Positions 33,044 through 42,059 are shown, counted from the stretch's first letter. The stretch: DNA of 64,000 bases from Streptomyces sp. A2-16 (GCF_018128905.1 NZ_CP063808.1:6386001-6450000), one strand, 5' to 3'. Numbers and translations: made by a program. The notes: generated by a model not told the origin, from the letters alone.

Positions 33044-33273
33044 CGACCCTCGTGTTCCTTGCTCTCCTTGCCGAACTCCTCCGCGAACACGGATTCGTAC
33101 TGCTTCATGAAATCGGCCGCGGCCTCCACGAAGGCCTGACCCGCCTCGCCGGTGTCCTTCATGACCAGTTCCTCGATGTAGCGGTTCACGCTCACGCCTC
33201 GGGCGAGGGCACGTTCACGGGCGGCGCGGGCGGTGCCCTCGTCCACCCGCACGTTCAACTGAGTCTTCGCCAT
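33040..33273 (-). CDS. Ribbon-helix-helix antitoxin
   Basis: A 77-residue Arc/MetJ-type protein. The N-terminal beta strand QLNVRVDEGTARAARERALA and the helix RGVSVNRYIEELV form the ribbon-helix-helix; the acidic C-terminal tail (VEAAADFMKQYESVFAEEFG) is the usual toxin-neutralising part. It is the first gene of the pair with the Doc-like toxin. Its own promoter carries two GCTAGC sites 14 bases apart just upstream of ATG 33273, which would fit autoregulation. Confidence 0.85.
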   Translation of the reverse strand: MAKTQLNVRVDEGTARAARERALARGVSVNRYIEELVMKDTGEAGQAFVEAAADFMKQYESVFAEEFGKESKEHEGR

Positions 33274-33281
33274 ACCTCGAA

Positions 33282-33301
33282 GCTAGCGCCGATCCGCTAG
33301 C
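33282..33301. promoter_or_regulatory. Candidate toxin-antitoxin operator
   Basis: Two copies of the palindrome GCTAGC (33282-33287 and 33296-33301) flank eight bases, nine bases upstream of the antitoxin start. Paired short palindromes of this kind are typical ribbon-helix-helix sites. Confidence 0.5.
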
Positions 33302-33314
33302 ACCCGCAAGGGGT

Positions 33315-33348
33315 GCCCCGGGAGCAGGGAGGCGCCCCGGGAGCAGGA
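33315..33348 (+). repeat. Two direct repeats of GCCCCGGGAGCAGG
   Basis: Copies at 33315-33328 and 33334-33347 with a period of 19 bases lie between the antitoxin and ABC genes. They also contain the CCCCGGG palindrome; no function is evident. Confidence 0.5.
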
Positions 33349-33438
33349 GGGTGCCCCTTACACGGGTATCAGGGGCCCGACCTGGGGCGGAGGACGCCTC
33401 GGCCGCACGGGGGATATCGAGTGTGGGGCGGATCACAC

Positions 33439-33450
33439 TACCCTCGCCCC
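33439..33450 (+). promoter_or_regulatory. Leaderless -10 region of the ABC transporter operon
   Basis: TACCCT at 33439-33444 stands six bases before ATG 33451 with no ribosome site between. The corresponding -35 region is not convincing. Confidence 0.35.
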
Positions 33451-34329
33451 ATGGCAACTGCTGCGGACGCCCTCGACCCCGCTCCGACCGACGCACCCGC
33501 GGCCCGCGCCCGCGGTCTGACCAAGGCGTACGGCTCGGGCGAGACGGCCGTGCTCGCGCTGGACTCGGTGGACGTGGACATCGCACGGGGCCGTTTCACC
33601 GCGGTCATGGGCCCCTCTGGCTCCGGGAAGTCCACGTTGATGCACTGCCTGGCGGGGCTCGACAGCGTGTCGGCCGGCCAGGTCTGGCTCGGGGGCACCG
33701 AGATCACCGGGCTCAAGGACCGCGAGCTGACCCGGCTGCGCCGGGACCGGATCGGGTTCATGTTCCAGTCGTTCAACCTGATCCCGACGCTCAACGCGGT
33801 GGAGAACATCACCCTGCCCATGGACATCGCGGGCAAGAAGCCCGACGAGAAGTGGCTGGACCAGGTCATCGACACCCTGGGCCTGCGGGACCGGCTCAAG
33901 CACCGGCCCGCCCAGCTCTCCGGCGGTCAGCAGCAGCGGGTCGCCTGTGCCCGTGCGCTGGCCTCCCGCCCCGAGCTGATCTTCGCCGACGAGCCGACCG
34001 GCAACCTCGACTCGCGTGCGGGCCTGGAGGTCCTCGGCTTCCTGCGCGAGGCCGTCGACCAGCTCGGCCAGACCGTTGTCATGGTCACCCACGACCCCGG
34101 CGCCGCCGCCCACTCCGACGTGGTGCTCTTCCTCGGCGACGGACGGATCGTGGACAGCATGGAGCGCCCCACGGCGGAGGCGGTGCTGGAGCGCATGAAG
34201 CGGTTCGACGGGATCCGCGGCCAGTTCGACGAGACACCTCCCGAAGAGACGTCCCTCGACAGGACGCCTCTCGAGAAACCCGACAGGACACCCCTCGAAA
34301 AAGAGGCACCCGGAGCCGGGGAGGCCTGA
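33451..34329 (+). CDS. ABC transporter ATP-binding protein (MacB/LolD type)
   Basis: A 292-residue ATPase subunit. Walker A is GPSGSGKST (residues 54-62), the Q-loop is FMFQSFNLIPTLNAVENI, the signature is LSGGQQQR, Walker B is LIFADEPTGNLD and the switch is VTHDPGAA. The FNLIPTLNAVENI segment is typical of exporters paired with FtsX/MacB permeases. A hydrophilic tail after residue 260 contains the repeated segment DRTPLEK twice, with matching DNA repeats. The permease gene follows after four bases, so the two form one transporter, probably for a peptide, lipid or antibiotic; the substrate is unknown. Confidence 0.95.
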   Translation: MATAADALDPAPTDAPAARARGLTKAYGSGETAVLALDSVDVDIARGRFTAVMGPSGSGKSTLMHCLAGLDSVSAGQVWLGGTEITGLKDRELTRLRRDRIGFMFQSFNLIPTLNAVENITLPMDIAGKKPDEKWLDQVIDTLGLRDRLKHRPAQLSGGQQQRVACARALASRPELIFADEPTGNLDSRAGLEVLGFLREAVDQLGQTVVMVTHDPGAAAHSDVVLFLGDGRIVDSMERPTAEAVLERMKRFDGIRGQFDETPPEETSLDRTPLEKPDRTPLEKEAPGAGEA

Positions 34330-34333
34330 GCCC

Positions 34334-36901
34334 GTGCTGAAGGCGACGCTCCGCAGTTTCCTCGCTCACAAGGGACGGCTGCTGCTCTCCGCGCTGGCCG
34401 TGGTCCTGTCCGTGGCGTTCGTCTCGGGCAGCCTGATCTTCTCCGACACCCTGAGCCGCACCTTCGACCGGCTCTTCGCCTCGACCGCGCCCGATCTCAC
34501 GATCAGTCCCAAGGAAGACCTGCGCGAGGCCATCCCGTCCGGGACGACGGCCACTCTGCCGGCCGCGCTGGCGGACCGGGTGGCCCGGGTCGACGGGGTC
34601 GCCGCCGCGCGCTTCGACGCCGAGGACGACGGCATCACCGTCGCCGACGCCGAGAACGAGTCGGTGGGCTCGACCACCGGCGCCCCCACCGTCGGCACCG
34701 ACTGGAACCCGACCTCGCGCAGCCCCGTGAAGCTCACCTCCGGCCATGCCCCGCACGGGCCGGCCGAGGCACTGCTCGACTCGGAGACCGCCGACCGCAA
34801 GGACCTGCGCATCGGCGACCCGCTCACCGTGATCGCGGGACCCGGATCGTTCAAGGTGCGGATCGTCGGCATCGCCACCTTCACCACCACCAACCCCGGG
34901 GCCACGCTGCTCTTCCTGGACCCACCGACCGCGCAGACCAAGCTGCTCGGCTCCTCGAAGGCCGCCACCAGCATCTCGGTCGACGCCGCCGAGGGCGTCA
35001 CCAACGACCAGCTCAAGCAGCGGGTGGCCGCCGCACTCGGCACGGGCACCTACGAGTTCCGGACCGCCGACGAGCAGGCCAAGTCGGACATCGACCAGCT
35101 CGGCGGATTCCTCGACGTCATCAAGTACGTGATGCTGGGCTTCGCCGGGATCGCCGTACTCGTGGGTGTCTTCCTGATCGTCAACACCTTCTCGATGCTG
35201 ATCGCCCAACGGACCCGTGAACTGGGCCTGTTGCGGGCCCTCGGTGCCGACCGGCGCCAGGTCCGGCGCTCGGTGCTGACCGAGGCCACCCTGCTCGGCC
35301 TGGTCGGCTCCACGGTCGGACTCGGCACCGGCATCGCACTGGCCGTCGGGCTCATCGCGCTGATGAACGCCTTCGGCATGAACATCGAGACCGGCGAGAT
35401 GGTCATCGGCTGGGGAACACCCGTGGCGGCGTACGTCGTCGGCGTGGGCGTCACCTTCGTCGCGGCCTATCTCCCGGCCCGGCGCGCGGCCGGCGTCTCC
35501 CCCATGGCGGCCCTCGCGGACGCCGAGATCGCCGGGATCGGACGGCCGCTCAAGGTCCGCGCGATCGTGGGCGGTGCGGTCGGGGCGGCGGGCGCGGCCG
35601 CCCTGATCGGCTGCGTGACGTCCTCCAGGACCGCCTCGGCCGCCTCGCTGCTCGGCCTCGGTGTCGTGCTGACGCTCCTGGCCACCGTGATCGCGGGACC
35701 GCTCCTGGTGCGGCCGGTGATCCGGGTGCTGGGCGGCGCCTTCCCGGCCCTGTTCGGCTCGGTCGGGCGGATGAGCCAGCGCAACGCCCTGCGCAACCCG
35801 CGCCGCACCGGCGCCACCGCGGCCGCCCTCATGGTCGGTCTCGCCCTGGTCGGCGGGATGTCCGTGGCCAGCGCCTCGATGTCCAAGTCCTTCGACGACC
35901 AGATCGACAAGACCCTCGGCGCCGACTTCGTCGTGCAGAACGGCAACTTCCTGCCGTTCCCGCAGGAGGTCACGGACGCGGTGCGCGACACCGAGGGCAC
36001 CGGGCTCGCCGTACGGTCGAGGTTCGCGCCGATCGCGGTACGGCTGCCGGACGGCAAGCGCGTGGAGACCACCGCCGCGGGGTACGACCCGCAGCTCGAC
36101 GAGGTCGCTCACATCACCTACGCGCAGGGCGACACCGCGGCCGCGCTGGCGTCCGGGCACCTGGCCATGGACGTGGACTTCGCGCGCGACCACGACGTGA
36201 AGCTCGGCAGCACGGTCCCCGTCGAGTTCCAGGGCGGGCGCCGGACCGAACTGACCGTGGGCGCCCTCACCGACCAGGAATCGGCGGACGGGTTCGGGAC
36301 ACAGGGCGGGATCTACTTCGGCCTCGGCACCCTGGAGCGGTTCGCACCGGGCGGCCAGGACTCCGCGCTGTACGTGAACGCCGCCCCCGGCACCGGTGCC
36401 GACCGGCTGCGCGCGAACCTGGAGCAGACCCTCGACCCGTATCCGCAGGTCCAGGTGCGCGACCTCGCCGACTACAAGGACCTGGTCCATGACCAGATCG
36501 CGGTCCTGCTGTACCTGGTGTACGCGCTGCTCGGGCTCGCGATCGTCATCGCGGTGCTCGGCGTGGTCAACACCCTCGCCCTGTCGGTCGTGGAACGCAC
36601 CCGGGAGATCGGACTGCTGCGCGCCATCGGGCTCGCCCGGCGTCAGCTGCGCCGGATGATCCGCCTCGAGTCGGTGGTCATCGCGGTGTTCGGCGCGGTC
36701 CTGGGGCTCGCGCTCGGGCTGGTGTGGGGCGTGTGCACCCAGCAGGTCCTCGCCCTGCAGGGCATGAACGCGCTGGCGATCCCCTGGGGCACGATCGTCG
36801 CGGTCGTCGTCGGCTCGGCCGTGGTGGGCATCGTCGCGGCGCTGCTGCCGGCGTTGCGTGCCTCGCGCATGAACGTACTGGCGGCGATCGCGCACGAATG
36901 A
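34334..36901 (+). CDS. FtsX/MacB-type ABC transporter permease
   Basis: An 855-residue permease. The first helix is near residues 16-34, followed by a large periplasmic (MacB-PCD-like) domain to about 255. A first FtsX helix bundle then covers about 260-400. Two further helices and a second extracytoplasmic domain follow, and a final FtsX bundle lies at about 725-850 (LGVVNTLALSVVERTREIGLLRAIGL). The internal duplication NTFSMLIAQRTRELGLLRALGA (written without its full length) and its C-terminal counterpart is characteristic of the duplicated actinobacterial family. GTG 34334 lies four bases after the ATPase stop. It is a mechanotransmission-type exporter or extracytoplasmic-enzyme regulator. 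Confidence 0.95.
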   Translation: MLKATLRSFLAHKGRLLLSALAVVLSVAFVSGSLIFSDTLSRTFDRLFASTAPDLTISPKEDLREAIPSGTTATLPAALADRVARVDGVAAARFDAEDDGITVADAENESVGSTTGAPTVGTDWNPTSRSPVKLTSGHAPHGPAEALLDSETADRKDLRIGDPLTVIAGPGSFKVRIVGIATFTTTNPGATLLFLDPPTAQTKLLGSSKAATSISVDAAEGVTNDQLKQRVAAALGTGTYEFRTADEQAKSDIDQLGGFLDVIKYVMLGFAGIAVLVGVFLIVNTFSMLIAQRTRELGLLRALGADRRQVRRSVLTEATLLGLVGSTVGLGTGIALAVGLIALMNAFGMNIETGEMVIGWGTPVAAYVVGVGVTFVAAYLPARRAAGVSPMAALADAEIAGIGRPLKVRAIVGGAVGAAGAAALIGCVTSSRTASAASLLGLGVVLTLLATVIAGPLLVRPVIRVLGGAFPALFGSVGRMSQRNALRNPRRTGATAAALMVGLALVGGMSVASASMSKSFDDQIDKTLGADFVVQNGNFLPFPQEVTDAVRDTEGTGLAVRSRFAPIAVRLPDGKRVETTAAGYDPQLDEVAHITYAQGDTAAALASGHLAMDVDFARDHDVKLGSTVPVEFQGGRRTELTVGALTDQESADGFGTQGGIYFGLGTLERFAPGGQDSALYVNAAPGTGADRLRANLEQTLDPYPQVQVRDLADYKDLVHDQIAVLLYLVYALLGLAIVIAVLGVVNTLALSVVERTREIGLLRAIGLARRQLRRMIRLESVVIAVFGAVLGLALGLVWGVCTQQVLALQGMNALAIPWGTIVAVVVGSAVVGIVAALLPALRASRMNVLAAIAHE

Positions 36902-36950
36902 TGGAATCGCGGGGCAGAAAACTCAAGTCGCTTACCGCTGAGGAGAGTTC

Positions 36951-37841
36951 ATGCCCCGCCCGTTCCGCTTCGCCGTCAACCTGACCGCCGCCGCCACCGA
37001 CGAGGACTGGCGCGCCAAGTGCCGGCGGGCCGAGGAACTCGGTTACGACGTCATCCTGGTCCCCGACCACCTCGGCAAGATCGCGCCGTTCCCGGCGCTG
37101 GTGGCGGCGGCGGAGGTCACCGAGCGGCCGCGGCTCGGCACGTTCGTCCTCAACGCGGGGTTCTGGAATCCGACGCTGCTGGCCCGGGAGGTGGCCACGG
37201 TGGACGCGCTGACCGGCGGCCGCCTCGAACTCGGCCTGGGCACCGGCTATGTGCAGTCCGAGCACGACCGGGCCGGGCTCCCCTTCGGTTCGGCGGGCGA
37301 GCGGGTGGACCATCTGCGGCGCACGGTCGAGGAGTTGGAGCGGCTGCTGGCCTCGCCGGACCATGTGCCGCAGCCGGTGCAGCGGCCCCGGGTGCCCCTG
37401 CTGATCGGCGGCATCGGCAACCGGATGCTGAAGCTGTCCGCCGAGCACGCCGACATCGCGGCCTTCACCGGGGCGACCCTGGTGCCGGGCGACACGACCG
37501 GCAAGCTGATCCCGACCACGGCCGAGCAACTCGACGAGCGGGTCGCGCGCTATCGGCGACTGGCCGAGGGGCGCAAGGAGCCGGCCGAACTGAATCTGCT
37601 CGTCCAGATGGTCGTGGTCACCGACGACCGTGAGGCCGTGGCCACTCCGTTCCTGCACCGGGTGCCCGACCTCACCCTCCAGCAGGCGCTGGACCTGCCC
37701 ATCATGCTGATCGGCACGGCCGAGGAGATCGTCGCGCAGGTGCTGGCGCAGCGCGAGCGGTACGGCTTCACGTATCTGACGGTGCTGGAGGCGTCCATGG
37801 AGGCGTTCGCGCCGGTGATGACCGCGCTGCGGGGGCGGTAG
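36951..37841 (+). CDS. F420-dependent LLM-class oxidoreductase
   Basis: A 296-residue luciferase-like TIM-barrel protein. It shows RFAVNLTAAATDEDWRAKCR, the LGTFVLNAGFWNPTLLAREV strand, LTGGRLELGLGTGYVQSEH and PLLIGGIGNRML, all typical of the F420-dependent class (TIGR03621-like). The cofactor is expected to be F420 or FMN; the substrate cannot be read. GAGGAG precedes ATG 36951. It follows the permease by 49 bases and may be transcribed with it. Confidence 0.9.
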   Translation: MPRPFRFAVNLTAAATDEDWRAKCRRAEELGYDVILVPDHLGKIAPFPALVAAAEVTERPRLGTFVLNAGFWNPTLLAREVATVDALTGGRLELGLGTGYVQSEHDRAGLPFGSAGERVDHLRRTVEELERLLASPDHVPQPVQRPRVPLLIGGIGNRMLKLSAEHADIAAFTGATLVPGDTTGKLIPTTAEQLDERVARYRRLAEGRKEPAELNLLVQMVVVTDDREAVATPFLHRVPDLTLQQALDLPIMLIGTAEEIVAQVLAQRERYGFTYLTVLEASMEAFAPVMTALRGR

Positions 37842-37898
37842 CCGTCCGGATCGTGGAATTTCCCGTCCGGGCCGGGACGGGCGTGGTGGGATCGCCGT

Positions 37899-38324
37899 AT
37901 GACCGACCTGCGGATACGGGCCGCGACGCCCGACGACCTCGACGCCGTGCTGGCCTTCTGGAAGCGGGCCGCCGAGGGGACGAGCATCAGCGACGACCGG
38001 GACGGCGTGGAGCGGCTGGTCGCCCGCGACCCGGAGGCGCTGGTCCTCGCCGAGCTCGACGGCGAACTCGTCGGCACGGTGATCGCGGGCTTCGACGGCT
38101 GGCGGTGCCATCTGTACCGGCTCGCGGTGCACCCCGAGCGTCGGCGGCGGGGCATCGGATCGGCGCTGCTCACGGCCGCGGAGGAGCGGTTCGTGCGGCT
38201 CGGCGGGCGGCGCGGGGACGCGATGGTGCTGGTGCGCAACGAGACGGCGCAGCACGCTTGGCGTGCGGCGGGGTATGCGCCTGAGGAACACTGGCGGCGC
38301 TGGGTGAAGCCCTTCGCCGGCTAG
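37899..38324 (+). CDS. GNAT-family N-acetyltransferase
   Basis: A 141-residue acetyltransferase with an N-terminal IRAATPDDLDAVLAFWKRAA, the central VLAELDGELVGTVIAGFDGW and the acetyl-CoA-binding motif A in LYRLAVHPERRRRGIGSALL (R/Q-x-x-G-x-G/A form RRRGIGSA). The C-terminal HAWRAAGYAPEEHWRRWVKPF is the typical RimI-like end. The substrate is unknown. It may be leaderless; no clear ribosome site precedes ATG 37899. Confidence 0.9.
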   Translation: MTDLRIRAATPDDLDAVLAFWKRAAEGTSISDDRDGVERLVARDPEALVLAELDGELVGTVIAGFDGWRCHLYRLAVHPERRRRGIGSALLTAAEERFVRLGGRRGDAMVLVRNETAQHAWRAAGYAPEEHWRRWVKPFAG

Positions 38325-38373
38325 GACGGGCGATCCTGGGGACCCTGTCCGATCATGGGACGGAGGTGACCCG

Positions 38374-39708
38374 ATGACCGAAGTGCTCCTCCTGCTGGTG
38401 GCGATCCTGCTCTCGCTGGCCTGCGGTGCCTTCGTGGCCGCGGAGTTCTCGCTGACCACGGTCGAGCGCGGGCAGCTGGAGCGGGCGGTGGAGCGCGGTG
38501 AGCGGGGTGCGGCCGGTGCCCTGAAGGCCGTACGGAATCTGACGTTCCAGCTGTCGGGGGCGCAGCTCGGGATCACCGTCACCAACCTGGTCGTCGGCAT
38601 GCTCGCCGAACCGTCGATCGCGGCGCTGATCGCGGGACCCCTGGAAGCGGTCGGGATCTCACCGTCCACGTCCCGGTCGCTGGCGCTGGTGCTGGGCACC
38701 GCGCTGTCGACGGTGTTCCTGATGGTGGTCGGCGAACTGGTCCCGAAGAACTGGGCGATCTCCTCGCCGCTGGCCATGGCCAAGCGGGTGGGCACCGCGC
38801 AGAGCTGGTTCAGCGCGGCCTTCCGCCCGTTCATCAGCCACCTGAACAACACGGCCAACCGGGTGGTGCGCCGGTTCGGCCTGGAGCCCGCCGAGGAGCT
38901 GGCCTCCGCGCGCGGGCCGCAGGAGCTGGCCGCGCTGGCCCGGCACTCCGCCCGGGCGGGCGCGCTGGAGGCGGACACCGCGGAACTGTTCGTGCGGACG
39001 CTCAACCTCGCCGACCTGACCGCGGAGAACGTGATGACCCCGCGGGTGCAGGTGATCGCCCTCGATGTCCAGGCGACCTGTGAGGACGTGGCCAACGCGA
39101 CGCGTGCGACCGGGCTGTCCCGGTTCCCCGTCTACCGCGGCAGTCTCGACTCGGTCGTGGGCATCGCGCACATCAAGGACATCCTGGCGGTACCGGCCGA
39201 GCGCCGGCCCCGCGCCTCGGTCGCCGAGCTGCTGCGCGAGCCGCTGCTGGTGCCCGAGTCGCTCACCGTGGACCGGCTCCTGGACCGGCTGTCCGGCAAG
39301 CGCACGATGGCGGTCGTGATCGACGAGTACGGCGGCACGGCGGGCGTGGCCACGCTGGAGGACATCGTCGAGGAGGTCGTCGGCGAGGTCCGCGACGAGC
39401 ACGACCCGCACGAGACACCCGACCTGGCCCCGGCGGGCAGCGACGAGCAGGGCAGGCAGCTCTACCGGGCCGACGGTTCGGCCCGCATGGACCAGCTCGC
39501 GCGCGTGGGGCTGCGGGCGCCCGAGGGGCCGTACGAGACGCTGGCCGGTCTGATGGCGACGGAACTCGGCCGGATCCCGGCCGTCGGCGACTCGGTGGAC
39601 GTGGCCGGCTGGCGGCTCGACGTCCTGGACGCGCACGGCCGCCGGGCGGCCCGGGTGCTGCTGCACGCACCGGTGGGCGAGGCCCCGGGGCCGGAGGAGG
39701 AGTCGTGA
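38374..39708 (+). CDS. CNNM/CorC-type CBS membrane protein (HlyC/CorC family)
   Basis: A 444-residue divalent cation transporter-like protein. The N-terminal CNNM (DUF21) domain has about four hydrophobic segments within residues 1-150 (LLLLVAILLSLACGAFVAAE, GITVTNLVVGMLAEP, ALVLGTALSTVFLMVVGELVPKNWAI). Paired CBS domains follow at about 205-335 (ENVMTPRVQVIALDV, VVIDEYGGTAGVATLEDIVEEVVGE). A C-terminal CorC/HlyC domain covers about 350-430. Members export Mg2+ or Co2+ or regulate such efflux. GGAGGTGA precedes ATG 38374. A second, shorter paralogue is encoded next. Confidence 0.93.
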   Translation: MTEVLLLLVAILLSLACGAFVAAEFSLTTVERGQLERAVERGERGAAGALKAVRNLTFQLSGAQLGITVTNLVVGMLAEPSIAALIAGPLEAVGISPSTSRSLALVLGTALSTVFLMVVGELVPKNWAISSPLAMAKRVGTAQSWFSAAFRPFISHLNNTANRVVRRFGLEPAEELASARGPQELAALARHSARAGALEADTAELFVRTLNLADLTAENVMTPRVQVIALDVQATCEDVANATRATGLSRFPVYRGSLDSVVGIAHIKDILAVPAERRPRASVAELLREPLLVPESLTVDRLLDRLSGKRTMAVVIDEYGGTAGVATLEDIVEEVVGEVRDEHDPHETPDLAPAGSDEQGRQLYRADGSARMDQLARVGLRAPEGPYETLAGLMATELGRIPAVGDSVDVAGWRLDVLDAHGRRAARVLLHAPVGEAPGPEEES

Positions 39709-39796
39709 GGGCCGCCGCGAGGACGGCCGTGTCCCGGACGGAGCGAACCGCGCGCTTCCCGGCGCGAGCCGGATCGCCCGAGAAGGGGGTCGGCCG

Positions 39797-40810
39797 ATGA
39801 CCGTCGTCCAGTTGCTGATCGGTCTGGCGAGCCTCGTCGTCAACGCCTTCTTCGTGGGGGCCGAGTTCGCGCTGATCTCGGTGCGGCGCAGTCAGATCGA
39901 GCCCTACGCCGAGCAGGGCGACCGGCGTGCGAAGGGCGTGCTGTGGGGCCTGGAGCACGTGTCCGCGCTGATGGCGGCCGCGCAGCTCGGGATCACGTTG
40001 TGCACCCTGGTCCTGGGTGTGGTCGCGGAGCCGGCGATCGCGCATCTGCTGGAGCCGGTGTTCCACGCGGTGGGCGTGCCGAAGGGCGCGGGCCATGCGG
40101 TGTCCTTCGTCATCGCGCTGACCCTGGCGACCTATCTGCACATGCTGCTCGGCGAGATGGTCCCGAAGAACGTCGCGCTCGCGGAGCCGGTGCGCAGCGC
40201 GCTGCTGCTGGGACCGCCGCTGGTGGCGCTGGCGCGCGGACTGCGCCCGGTGATCTTCGCGATCAACGCCTTCGCGAACGCCCTGCTGAAGCTGTTGCGC
40301 GTGGAGGTCAAGGACGAGGTCACGGCCTCCTTCTCGGACGCCGAGCTGGCACGGATCGTGCGGGACTCCGGCGAGGCGGGACTGATCGACGAGCGGGCGC
40401 GCGAGCGGCTGCACGACGCGCTGGAGCTGGGCCGGCGCCCCGTACGGGACGTGGTGCTGCCCCTGGAGAGCGTGGTCTACGCGCGCGTGGGCATCACGCC
40501 GGAGCAGCTGGAGGCGCTGTCGAACGAGTCCGGGTTCTCGCGGTTCCCGGTGGTGGACGAGGGACGGCGGATCGTCGGCTACCTCCACGTCAAGGACGCG
40601 CTGGACGCCTCACCGCGGGACCTGCCGTTCTCGGTGCGGGACATGCGGCCCATCGCACGGATCCGGGAGAGCACACCGCTCGACGACGTGCTCACGGCGA
40701 TGCGGCGCAGCCGCACCCACCTCGCGGCGGTGATCGGCGAGGACGGCCGGCTGGCGGGGCTGGTGACCATGGAGGACGTGCTGCGGGAGCTGTTCGGCCG
40801 GCAGGTGTGA
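39797..40810 (+). CDS. CNNM/CBS membrane protein lacking the CorC domain
   Basis: A 337-residue paralogue of the preceding gene. The CNNM domain (VVNAFFVGAEFALISVRRSQI, AAAQLGITLCTLVLGVVAEP, LTLATYLHMLLGEMVPKNVAL) and two CBS domains (DVVLPLESVVYARVGI to GRLAGLVTMEDVLRELFG) are present. It ends directly after the second CBS domain, so the transporter-associated CorC domain is absent. ATG 39797 follows AGAAGGGGG. Such short-long pairs are common in actinobacteria and may form a heteromer; this is inference. Confidence 0.93.
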   Translation: MTVVQLLIGLASLVVNAFFVGAEFALISVRRSQIEPYAEQGDRRAKGVLWGLEHVSALMAAAQLGITLCTLVLGVVAEPAIAHLLEPVFHAVGVPKGAGHAVSFVIALTLATYLHMLLGEMVPKNVALAEPVRSALLLGPPLVALARGLRPVIFAINAFANALLKLLRVEVKDEVTASFSDAELARIVRDSGEAGLIDERARERLHDALELGRRPVRDVVLPLESVVYARVGITPEQLEALSNESGFSRFPVVDEGRRIVGYLHVKDALDASPRDLPFSVRDMRPIARIRESTPLDDVLTAMRRSRTHLAAVIGEDGRLAGLVTMEDVLRELFGRQV

Positions 40811-40877
40811 CGACCGCAACCACAGGGCGGAACCCACCGACCGGCGGGTATGTGAGCGCGTTACGATTTCTCCCGCC

Positions 40878-41651
40878 ATGCAGACGAATCCCACTTACTC
40901 CAGCCTGGTCGCGGTCGGCGACTCCTTCACCGAGGGCATGTCGGACCTGCTGCCGGACGGCTCCTACCGGGGCTGGGCCGACCTCCTGGCCGGCCGGATG
41001 GCCGCCGTGACGCCCGGCTTCCGGTACGCCAACCTCGCGGTCCGCGGCAAGCTCATCCAGCAGATCGTCGACGAGCAGGTCGACGTGGCGGCGGCGATGC
41101 AGTCGGACGTGATCACGCTGGTGGGCGGACTCAACGACACCCTGCGCCCCAAGTGCGACATGGTCCGCGTGCGCGACCTGCTGACGGAGGCCGTGGAGCG
41201 GCTCGCCCCGTCCTGCAAGCAACTGGTGCTGATGCGCAGCCCCGGCCGCCAGGGCCCGGTCCTGGAGCGTTTCCGGCCGCGCATGGAGGAGCTGTTCACG
41301 GTCGTCGACGAGCTCGCCGGACGGCACGGCGCCGTGGTCGTCGACCTGTACGGCGCCGCCTCGCTGTCCGACCCGCGGATGTGGGACGTGGACCGGCTGC
41401 ACCTGACGGCCGACGGCCACCGCCGGGTCTGCGAGGCCGTGTGGCAGACCCTCGGCTACGACCCCGAGGACACGGAGTGGCGGACGCCGCTGCCGGCGAC
41501 CGTGCCGCCGAGGTGGGTGGCCCGCCGGATCGCGGACGTCCGGTTCACCCGGCAGCACCTGCTGCCCTGGATCGGACGGCGCCTGACCGGCCGCTCGTCG
41601 GGTGACGGCATGCCGCCGAAGCGGCCCGACCTCTCGCCGTACGAGCACTGA
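40878..41651 (+). CDS. SGNH/GDSL-family hydrolase
   Basis: A 257-residue cytosolic SGNH hydrolase. Block I is VAVGDSFTEGM with nucleophile S16, block II is YANLAVRGKLIQQ with its Gly, block III is VGGLNDTLRP with its Asn, and block V is DVDRLHLTADGHRRV with the Asp-His pair. There is no signal peptide. It probably cleaves an ester or thioester of a small metabolite. ATG 40878 has no clear ribosome site and may be leaderless. Confidence 0.9.
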   Translation: MQTNPTYSSLVAVGDSFTEGMSDLLPDGSYRGWADLLAGRMAAVTPGFRYANLAVRGKLIQQIVDEQVDVAAAMQSDVITLVGGLNDTLRPKCDMVRVRDLLTEAVERLAPSCKQLVLMRSPGRQGPVLERFRPRMEELFTVVDELAGRHGAVVVDLYGAASLSDPRMWDVDRLHLTADGHRRVCEAVWQTLGYDPEDTEWRTPLPATVPPRWVARRIADVRFTRQHLLPWIGRRLTGRSSGDGMPPKRPDLSPYEH

Positions 41652-41658
41652 GGACGCC

Positions 41659-42000
41659 GTGCACACGCGCGTGGTCAACGTCAGGGGCCGTATCCACGAG
41701 TACGGCCCCCGCCTCGAACACGCGCCCGCCGACCTCGTCTACGTCGGCCGCCGCTGGACCATGGGCGGCTGGGACCTGCCCAGGCATCCGCTGTACAACC
41801 CCTTCTCCTACGACACCGCCGGGCGCCGCCGGGACGGCACACGGGCCGAGGTGATGGCGAAGTACCGGGCGCATCTCCTGGAGCGGCCGGATCTGCTCGC
41901 TCTGGTGCCCGGGCTGCGCGGCAGGGCGCTGGCCTGCTGGTGCGCGCCCGAACTGTGCCACGCCGGTGTCCTGGCGGAGCTCGCGGACACGCTCTCGTAG
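41659..42000 (+). CDS. DUF4326 protein
   Basis: A 113-residue protein with the DUF4326 signature: VVNVRGRIHEYGP near the start, the VYVGRRWTMGGWDLP and LYNPF segments, and the C-terminal CWCAPELCHAGVLAELA, whose Cys-x-Cys and CH motif suggest metal binding. The family function is unknown and members are frequent in phages and actinobacteria. GTG 41659 starts seven bases after the SGNH stop, so the two genes may be cotranscribed. Confidence 0.85.
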   Translation: MHTRVVNVRGRIHEYGPRLEHAPADLVYVGRRWTMGGWDLPRHPLYNPFSYDTAGRRRDGTRAEVMAKYRAHLLERPDLLALVPGLRGRALACWCAPELCHAGVLAELADTLS

Positions 42001-42045
42001 GTTCCGACGAAGGGGGCCCCGACGCCGACCTGCACGAATCGCCAG

Positions 42046-42059
42046 TAGAATCCGTGCAC
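42046..42059 (+). promoter_or_regulatory. Leaderless -10 region of purB
   Basis: TAGAAT at 42046-42051 is a close -10 match that ends eight bases before GTG 42060 and two bases before the alternative GTG 42054. It supports the downstream GTG as the true, leaderless start. Confidence 0.5.

Noticed and set aside
33315..33348. Attachment site or mobile-element end
   Set aside because: The direct repeats are short and adjacent, with no integrase or transposase nearby.
34085..36895. A 936-codon open frame on the minus strand
   Set aside because: Antisense to the FtsX-type permease, with Arg/Gly/His-rich composition and no motif; a GC artefact.
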